DNA of 22,037 nt from a virus: the IMG/VR virus record IMGVR_UViG_3300034198_006615, positions 1-22,037 of that record. The stretch is one strand, 5' to 3'. How positions within the stretch are numbered: the stretch's first letter is position 1; the number at the start of each line of letters is the position of its first letter. A program made the position numbers and the translations under genes. Below the pieces are notes generated by a model. That model saw only the letters and a list, made by a program, of their open reading frames with translations, made no database searches and was not told where the DNA came from. This document shows positions 6,901-15,000 of this stretch, in pieces.

Positions 6901-8338
6901 AATTTGAAATTAATGATTTAGAGTTATTGTTATTAAATGCATTATCATAATCTAAAATTTGCAAACTTCCAGTAGAGGCAAGCAATTGACCTACTGGTAT
7001 TGAAATATTATTTAAATCTGCTAAAGATTTTGTAACTGAATAGTCTAAGACATAATCAGAAATATTTGCAGCAAGTCTTGGAGACATTTCAATTAAGTCA
7101 AAAGTTGAGTCGAATTTATTCATTGTATCTACAACAATTCTTATGCCACGAATCTCTTCTACTTCCCTATATGTTGTTTCACTTGACTCAATAAAAAAGT
7201 CTGGATCAACAAGAGTTCTTACAAAATGTGTTTTGTCATAAAGTTTCTCATCAGAAATTTCCCAGCCATACTCTGCAGAAAAAATATCGTATGTTGAAGT
7301 TAAAACATTCCAAATATAAATAGATCCTCGACTTCCATTTGAAACAAGCCAGGCAAATCCTGGACGTGCTACATCTGGAAGCAAGTTTTTATTTGCAAGT
7401 TTGCCCATATATATAAAATTATCTTTATACTTTTGTGGTATCTTTAACCCATAAGATAATTCTAAATGTCCATCTGAATTAAAAATATTAGAGCCATCTA
7501 ATTTTTTTGAATTTTCATCAAAAGATTTTATGCTTTTCCAAGTATTATTTTCTTTAAGAACCTGAATTTGCCATTTAACTGGAACAGTCATATTTGCTGT
7601 GCCATATAATGGGTCTGCAATAGATACACCATTTGCGATAAATGGTCCTAGGTCCGAAGACCCTGTATTTGTTTGAACCTTAACTGTTAATCTATTTGCA
7701 AAAATATTTTCTTTATATACAACGAATGGAGCAGTATCATCAATATAGTTTGATGATTGATAAATAATATTCGCTATTCCACGATCTTGATTGTTTTCAG
7801 TTCTATAAGAAGTCCAATATTTAAATACATCATCTTTTGAAGACATATAGTATCTTGGTCTTTGCACAAAATCATAACTTGCTTTATTTATTGTTGTTTG
7901 TATTGCTGCATCTGATTGAATCATAGAGGCTACAGAAAAATTATTAAAATTATTACCCAAAAAATACATAGCCTTGTTAATTCCAGACCTTGGTCTGAAT
8001 GGTTTTATACAGTCTTCAAGTGAATACAATTGCTTCATTTTATCATTTGAAGATATAAAAACTTGTGGAATATCTAAATTATCATATCCACCATCAAAAA
8101 CTATATCTGCAGAAGTTGCATTAGTATAAAAATTACCAACATCTGATGAATCAAATTTACTCATTAAGTCTTTATATGTTGAGTCTGTTGTTATTCTTGA
8201 TACAGGTCTGTAGCGATAATTACCCAAAAGTTCTATATTATCTGGCGTATTTAAATTCCATTCAGAAACAACAACGCTTTTTGTTTTAATAGTAGAAGAA
8301 GTTTCTAGGTGTTGTTTTAATGTATCATCAGACCACAT
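3962..8338 (-). CDS. Large tail hub/minor tail protein with lectin-like insert
   Basis: This 1458-residue protein is encoded one base after the Dit-like gene's stop. The N-terminus (EWNLNTPDNIELLGNYRYRP) and a long beta-rich stretch to about residue 500 look like stacked structural modules. Residues about 540-620 (ELLLTNVSLSYAISILLDGI, FVAPNQNVAEVLNQLA, FFDEYNNLVIM) match the central baseplate-hub pattern. Residues about 970-1180 resemble a laminin-G/ConA-like lectin fold (HFGTRLRVIGKI, YYFEVNAL, YLYINNNLVSVVDDYD, LMFENIYAL). The C-terminus (LQLGDIVTIDYSKNGLDLV to MNVYLCEI) is typical of hub proteins. It should sit at the tail tip, below the tape measure, and is a prime receptor-binding candidate. 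No peptidase or lysozyme active site was recognised. Confidence 0.8.
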   Translation of the reverse strand: MWSDDTLKQHLETSSTIKTKSVVVSEWNLNTPDNIELLGNYRYRPVSRITTDSTYKDLMSKFDSSDVGNFYTNATSADIVFDGGYDNLDIPQVFISSNDKMKQLYSLEDCIKPFRPRSGINKAMYFLGNNFNNFSVASMIQSDAAIQTTINKASYDFVQRPRYYMSSKDDVFKYWTSYRTENNQDRGIANIIYQSSNYIDDTAPFVVYKENIFANRLTVKVQTNTGSSDLGPFIANGVSIADPLYGTANMTVPVKWQIQVLKENNTWKSIKSFDENSKKLDGSNIFNSDGHLELSYGLKIPQKYKDNFIYMGKLANKNLLPDVARPGFAWLVSNGSRGSIYIWNVLTSTYDIFSAEYGWEISDEKLYDKTHFVRTLVDPDFFIESSETTYREVEEIRGIRIVVDTMNKFDSTFDLIEMSPRLAANISDYVLDYSVTKSLADLNNISIPVGQLLASTGSLQILDYDNAFNNNNSKSLISNYVGKNIKIIFYEGIIDVGGYNYYIPVKTLYSDAVPKMDISNGKITLDLRDFFFYLESNTAPELLLTNVSLSYAISILLDGIGFSNYVFRRTSGEVDPVIPYFFVAPNQNVAEVLNQLALATQTAMFFDEYNNLVIMSKNFMTPSQTDRATNMELIGSDRSDKQSNILELSSVDKKVFNNGRINYTERYIQRSYSSIKQSTLVDQDKTWVYKPALLWEVSGTENTKSVNAKASNMGSYVLGAYPLNNELTINPPTVVERVLQNNIINFGENIYWITRYQGYVYANGEIIRYDAVQFSVPGYGNIWISDNEEYQKYFSNISFNGKIYPTGLVRIYSEPYYETVNGITMMKNGAVAKHGRAQFGTNITYHPAGLPTYWSDNNNVRGCNMDSNYLFGTQTTTSYPATQVGPAGISNEKAKGSYRNGIIRNFMSSNYRTETEVNKLNTTGIGTLQSSALVITGPTYDVGENPIDNISYVYKSLSPSGTAVDGVVTAQTAKYKHFGTRLRVIGKIEVGDQQGQTAIGSTPYYSLPSTTASQNLTISGGGGGVAVLLNPSTNIGYYFEVNALTETNISSYLKNDSNGDPLINLNNIVFYKIKQQTGTTKAVPIKLWGGIANILVDDGKFTGQYRVNGEANPTVYDLAVEYSDISSTHRKFYLYINNNLVSVVDDYDPLPAYNNMALFVRGSSRLMFENIYALSQNYSSSTVFDATKVIADVFGDKQINATEALRKYAVSGMVQASYLSEISAQTPPGYSMYFEEFGTIMREAAYFNIKYDKAWPALYAKLSPTFNMIKSYVVSGFTANAYGAEFLIFNSTDSAINLDETTGNYLRIQGITFTQDTTHELSVDKFFEKKANFADPELSGTKVLRSPEILDEKFNEIKLSRMTYGNSDFTIDSPYIQTQDHAENIMAWIVDKVMKPKKNVGIKLFSNPMLQLGDIVTIDYSKNGLDLVASKDTRYIVYNISYQKGVGGPDMNVYLCEI

Positions 8339-8339
8339 T

Positions 8340-9002
8340 TTATACTTCTTCCAAATTAATTGTAATATCCCAAAGGTCCATTAGGTTTCCACGCTTTTTA
8401 ATGTTATAATTAAATCCAGAAATATAAACTTCAACAACTTCATTATAATATTTCATCATTTTAAAGCGTGTGTCATTTCCAACAAATTGATAATTATTAT
8501 CATAAGCCAAAAACATATAGAATGGTCCTACGTGTGTTTTATACCAATTTAATAAGTCTGCTCCTCCTGCTCCACCATCTACTGTATGATCTGATAAACC
8601 TGTTGTTGGTTTTCCAGTATCATTAAAATTAGGTAAATCAGAAAAAGATCTTGAAGGCAAATCTGACCAAGCCAAATCAAACTTTAACTTATCTGCGATA
8701 TGATATGATCTCATTTTACCATTAATTGTTCTTTCTCTTTTTTCAATACGATCTGTTGAGATTCCCAAAGGTCCACGATTATGATCAGATAAAATCATAA
8801 ATTGATTCAAATCTGATAAAGATAGTCCAGAAGGATCTGAGCCAATTTCATGTCCAGTCGGTGTATAAACAGAAATTGTTTTTTGAGGGTCTGATGGATC
8901 AGGAATTGTTTCTAGAGTTCCATCATTATTAGACCATAGGATTGCTTGTGGTCTTGAATACTTACTTCTATTTAAAAGATATGTAGCACTATTGAAAGTC
9001 AT
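8340..9002 (-). CDS. Distal tail (Dit)-like protein
   Basis: This 220-residue protein lies immediately after the tape measure and before the hub, the classical place of the distal tail protein that forms a ring at the tail tip. Visible features are DRIEKRERTINGKMRSYHIA (a strand-turn-strand), LKFDLAWSDLPSRSF, an aromatic LLNWYKTHVGPFYMFLAYDN segment, and a C-terminal pair VVEVYISGFNYNIKKRG / LWDITINLEEV. The last elements resemble the N-terminal-barrel type strands of Dit proteins, but similarity is weak and order is the main argument. The start overlaps the tape measure stop in TTTAATG, with AGGGGG upstream as ribosome binding site. Confidence 0.65.
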   Translation of the reverse strand: MTFNSATYLLNRSKYSRPQAILWSNNDGTLETIPDPSDPQKTISVYTPTGHEIGSDPSGLSLSDLNQFMILSDHNRGPLGISTDRIEKRERTINGKMRSYHIADKLKFDLAWSDLPSRSFSDLPNFNDTGKPTTGLSDHTVDGGAGGADLLNWYKTHVGPFYMFLAYDNNYQFVGNDTRFKMMKYYNEVVEVYISGFNYNIKKRGNLMDLWDITINLEEV

Positions 9003-12000
9003 TAAACTCTTTGCCCCCTAATTTTTTGTTGTTCAATTCTTTGCAACTGAACCATTACAGCATTTGCAATATCATCTGGTTGAGCATTAGACGAATTAAC
9101 ATTTACACTCAGACTATAATTATACACTGAATCACCATTTATATTTTTTGTTCCTTCATTTATTGCACGAAGATTATTTACACCAAAATTATCTACTCCA
9201 TATTTAGTTACAATAAACTCACCTGGAGTTAACATTGCTGGAACAGTGTCTGTTCCAATTGCTTTCATTGCAAATCCACCTGAAGCAAGATACTTCGGGA
9301 TAAGTCCTCCAGAGGAAATTGCATAGGCTGAAAGGGCACCGTGAGGAAGTACTGGCTCTTTTGGTATTGGCGTAGGCGTAGGCGTAGGCGTAGGAGTAGG
9401 CGTTGGAGTTGAGGAACTGCCTGGACGACCATTAGGATATTTGGCTTTTTGTGCAAACAAAATAGAGTTAGCAAGTCCATTATCTCCATCTTTTCTAGCA
9501 TTTTCTGCCCTAGTTGTATAAGAGTCATAGTCTTTTTGTGATGCTAATAACTCTTGGTCTGCAGTTGAAGTAGATGGCGGAGTTCCTGTAGAACTAAATT
9601 CTGTTACAATTTTATTAACTATCTCATGAATTTCTTTAGTTGTAATAGTGCTACCGTCTGCACCCATATATTGACTTAATGCATCAACAATTGATGTCCA
9701 GGTGCTTTCAACAATTTTTCCTGTTGCGAGTGCCCCAGCCAAGGATGCTTTCATAGTCTTGTCATTTGCTAATTGGGCAGCATCAATCTTAAGTTTCATA
9801 TCATCCCATTCAGTTTTTGTCAAACCTAAGACTTTAAGATTTTCTTTTGCTGTAGCCAACTTTTTATTATCTGCATCTAATGTATCTTGTGCATCTTTTA
9901 ATAGTTTATTTCTTTTATCTAATTCATCATTGAGTGTAGTTAATTGAGTTTGTAATGCTTTCATTTTTAGGTTTTCAGCATCTAAAGCATCTTGTGCAGT
10001 TTTAAGTGCTCCTTGCTGAATTCCATATATTGTTTCACTAATTGTCCATTGTTCTTGTTCAATTTGAACCCTTGTTTTTCCTTCATCATTTGTTAATTTA
10101 GATAGTTCATACTGTCGGGCTACATCTATCGATTTTTGTTGACTTGATAATGCAGTTGTTGCTTCCTGTGCTCTCATATCCTGTGCAGCCTTTGCTGCTG
10201 CAGAGATATCACCAGATGTAATTGCGTCTGCCAAAGTTAATTGTGATTTTTGTGAACTTACTATTTGATCATTAATCGTAGAGATTTCTGAAAGAGCCTT
10301 TGTTTGCGTATCATACTTATCATTGATTGCTTGTGCAGCATGATCCATAAGTTTAAGATCGTGTGATAATTTGTCATCTCTTATCTGTTGATTAGCAATT
10401 AATTGATTTGCAGCATCTACTGCCTTTTGTTTTTCATCAATTAATGCTTGTTCAGCCTTTATTTCAACATTTTTTGAATCAATTAAATCTTGTTCTAATT
10501 TGATGTTTTCTTGAGCACCATCAATAGCCAGTTGATCATTCTTTAATGTGCCTGCATATTCCATATCAAGCATTCTAGACTTTATATCAAATAATTTATT
10601 TGCTGCATCATAGCCTGGTTGGAATGCTCCAGATATATCACCAGATTGTAATTTTGTAACAGTATTTTGCACTTGTGTATCTTGTATTTGCTTTAATGCA
10701 TTTGCAATTGATTGTGCATCTAATTTGCCAGCATTTAACTTTTGAATAAATCCTTGTGCAAGATTGTCATCCCCCAATATAGTTGCGATTGTTTCAGTAG
10801 AATAACCTATTGACTTTAATACACTAGCCAATTTTGTATATGCCTTTTCATTATCCAGTGCATCTTTGACTTTTGTTAAATATTCATTTGCAGCCCTTTG
10901 TTGATCTGTTTGTTTTTGCAATGCTATCTGAATTCTTTGTTTTGCCATTGCTGCTTTAATATCTGCATCTGTTTGTGTTCCACTTGCAACTGCTGCTGCA
11001 AACTCTGCATCTGATAATGCATTATATGCTTCTGCAGTTGTATATCCTAGCCCAGTCAACTTTGTTAGTGCTACAGATTGATTTTTTATAGATGTAATAA
11101 ACTTTTCTTGTGTATTTTCAAAATTACCAACGGCAATTGTGCTAAGGGCAGTGTTAAGTTTCTTACCCTCAATGGCTAATTTAATGCTTCCATCTTTTTG
11201 AATAGTAAATAATTTATTTTGATATTTCTTATAGTCTTCTGGACTTAACCCAGTAATAAAATCAATTAATTGTTCATTTGCACCTTGTTTACGAAGTTGT
11301 TGTCCAAGCCCCATAAACTCACCTTTTTTAGAAGAAAGCGAAGATGACATTACAACTTGCTGAGTTTTTTTATTATAAGAAAAATATTTATCCATTGCCT
11401 TCCAGGATTCATTCCATCCAGTTGTTAGAGCAATTTGTAATTGACGAACGTCCCTTAATCTTTTTATAATATCATCAAGGGGTGCTGCTGCTGGCGGATT
11501 ATTTGATCCTGAACCCTGTGGACCTGATGGAGGAGGGGCTGTTCTATCGTGTGCTTGAGTAGATGCCCATCCCATATCTTGAATATACTTTGCTATAAGG
11601 GCAACGTCTGACAACTTCTTTGAATAGTCAGCACCACCGTGTGCTCCAGTTTCTGTTAACCACTTCTTGTATGAATCAGATCCCATAATTTGTGCTGGCG
11701 GTATATTAATTAATGTTTCTACTGTTTTAGAATAAATTAATTTATCATTTTTACTTAATTTATCAAAATAAGTTGGATCAATAGAGCCCTTAAGTTTTGA
11801 ATCGATAGTAAGAAGAATGGTAGAACTTAAAGATTTTGATCCATTAATGCTATCAAAAATTGCTTGTAGGTGTGCTTGTGCTGCTGAATCTTTTTCATAA
11901 TAATTAACGGCTACATCTGCTGAGTATATGGCTGCACCCTTAGCAATATCTCCAAACAATGTTAATATTTTTTGTGCAGTTGCATCATCTTTTGCTAATG

Positions 12001-15000
12001 ACAACTGAGTTATTAACTGTTGTTGTAACGCTGGTTTAGTATTTCCATTTTGATCAACAAACATTGACATTACTTGAGACATTTGGTTTGCAGTCGTTCC
12101 GCCAAACTTAGTAATGATTGTCATAACCTTTTGTGTTTGAACTTTATTTTTTGGATCAATTAAATTCATTAATTGTGCTGGATCAATTTCACCAGTAGAC
12201 ATTTTTAATGTTAAAATATATTCTTGACCACTGTTAAGCCCACCACTCTTACGAGCATCCGCTAATTGCTTTTGAGCAATATCCACAAATGCTGCAGAAT
12301 CTGTTCCTTTATATTTATCCTTAACTGCATTTTTTGCACCATTAAGAAGTGCTTCTTGATTTGATCCAGCCTTATTGTATGAATCTATAATGTTTTGATT
12401 AATTGTTGCTGCTTTAGAAACCAATTCATTTCTTTGTTTATCCCACGCAGCCTGTGCTTCTTTTTGTTTTGTAATATTTCCTTCAAGTTGATACTGTGCA
12501 ACCAACTTTTGATAATATAGGTCTAATGAGTCAACGGCTTCTTTATTTTGTTCTAATGCAATTTTTTGAGTTGCTACTGCTGCTCCAGCCATTGCTGCAA
12601 TTTGTTTATTATTTGCTTTATTGGCAAAATAACCTCCAATTGCACCTATAATTGCTCCAGTTGCAGCACCGACTGCAGTTCCAATTCCAGGAATAGGAAT
12701 TGCTGATCCAATCATTGCTCCTGCTACTGCACCGCCCAAAGCCATAGAACCTATAGAAACTTTTTGCATTGTTCCAGTGGCCATCATTCCACCAAACTTA
12801 TTGTTTCCAAGTGTCTTCATTGATCTATCTGCCTGCTTGCTTTGTTCATCCATTAAACGCATTCTTACGCCTAATGGATCCTTAGAAAGGTTTTCTCCAT
12901 TAGGGCCAACAAGGTCTGTAATCTCTGCCCTTAATTTAACTCCAAGTCCAGCATCTCCAAGTTTTGCTGAAATGTTACCTGCAATACTACTTGCCTCTGC
13001 AGTTGTAATTGCCCCAGATGTTACTGCAGATAAAAGTTGATTTTTAATTTGTTCTGCTGCTTCTTTTTTATTTCCTCCAGCAATGCCTTTTTGTGCTGCA
13101 GCAAGTAAATCTTTTCCAGCAGAAGACTGAACATATGCTTCGCCAAATGTTGTTTTTCCTGTTTGAGTAGAGTAAATCTTTAGAGAGTCTGCTCTTTGTC
13201 TATCCATTGCTTCGCCAGCAGAAACTCTCTTAGAAAATACTGACAAACCTCTAATACTTGAAGTACTTGGACCGAGTGCCTGATGTAATTTCATTGTTGC
13301 ATCTCTTGTTGAATTAAACTCTTGACGCAATTTCATCATTACGCCAACAGTTGCTGCAACTGCAATTCCTATTTGTCCAAATTTATTTGACATTAAGGGA
13401 GCAATTGATCCAATTACAGCAGCAAGCATTGCAATTTTTTGAGATAGTTGCCCCATAACACCAGGCAACATTGATCCAAACGATGCTATCGATGCTACTC
13501 CAAATGCTTTTTGACTTAAAGTTCCTGCAGATATTCCACTTGCAGAAGCCTTCATCTTAGAACCTAACTTTGAATACCAGTTTTCTTTAGGCATATTTTT
13601 AGAAACAATTGGAAGAAGTTTTGCTCCTTCTGGTGCAAGTGCATCAGGATTATAAATTTGAACCTGACCTGGTGCTCCTTGGGTACTTGCTGCAACACGA
13701 CGAACTCTTTTTGCTCCAGACTGCGTTGTTCCCTGCTCCATTGCAGAAATAGCATTAGCACCTACCTCTTTTGCAGCAGACTCTACAGTGCCTTGTTTAT
13801 TTTTAATTCCATTGGCCAAACCTTGTCCTACATCTTCTCCAATGTTTTCTGTTTCTTTTGATGGAGATTGTGTTCTAAATTTATCTTTTAATCTTGTAAG
13901 AATTGATGTAGAAACATCATCTGCAACCTGAACAAATTTTGTCTTATCCTCTCCTGGATTTCTTTGATATCTTTGTGTACGAAGCCTTGTCAAACCTCTT
14001 TGAATTCTATTTGGGGACAAATCTGATGAGTTTTCAGGTGTTGCTGGTAAATCAAGTCGTGCACTTGCTGAGTACATTGTTCCAGTTGCTGTTTTTTCAA
14101 ATGATGACTTCTTTTTATTTTCACTTGCCATAAACTTTGTATCATCAAGCATAGATCCCAACACGTTACTTTGGATTTGAAGTTCATGCTCATTTAAGGC
14201 AAGATTTTCTGTAATTTTTCTTCTTATCTCTAGTTGGTCTGCCTCTGAGGCACCACTTTGCTTAAGTTTTTCAAAATAAAGTTTTCTTGCTTCATCATTT
14301 TTAGCAAGAGTATCGCTCATTTCATTTTCCATACGTGATTGTGCTGTCCATACATCTGTAGACCATCCAGCCTGTAAGCCCTTATCAGTATTTGATAATG
14401 CTACTCCATGGGCTCTATCGACTTGAGACATTTGATTATAACTTCCTTCAGAAATTTTATTTCCAAACTGTGCCCTCATGTTAGCCTGGGTATTATCTGC
14501 AATTGCCTTTGCACGTTCATATTCTGCCTTACGTCCTTCATCTTCCATTTGCTTTTTAACTGTAGAAGATACGCCTGCTTCAGATGCAGAGTGTCCAACA
14601 ATTTTTTTATTTGGATCATTTGCAGAAACAATTTTATTTAATTTATGAGCACTTAATTCTGTATCATGTAATTCTTTTGCTGTAATTCTTAGTTCTTGTA
14701 TAAAGTCTTTTGCAGAAATCTTAGTCTCTTCTGCAAATCTAACTAATGTATCTTTAACTATATTAGAGGCACCAGCAACGCTTTCAGGGCCAGAGACAAG
14801 TCCATTAACAAGTCTTTGAATTTCATCCATATTTGTTTTTGATGTAAATGGCATATGGAATGATTCATCACCAACATCTAGTTGTCTTAATGGAATCCCC
14901 TTAATGTTTCCTTTTATGTACCCTGGAATAGTTCCATTCATAATTCCATTAATAAGGGTTCCATATTTTGAAACCTTATCTGCTGGAATAACTGCTTCTC

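Noticed and set aside
3962-8338. Endolysin or tail-associated lysin activity in the hub protein or tape measure
   Set aside because: I looked for catalytic patterns of lysozyme, NlpC/P60, amidase and M23 peptidases and did not find a convincing one; a profile search would be decisive.
9265-9528. 87-residue minus-strand frame inside the tape measure gene
   Set aside because: It is out of frame with the tape measure, biased in composition by the Pro-Thr repeat and lacks a ribosome binding site; a shadow of the real gene.
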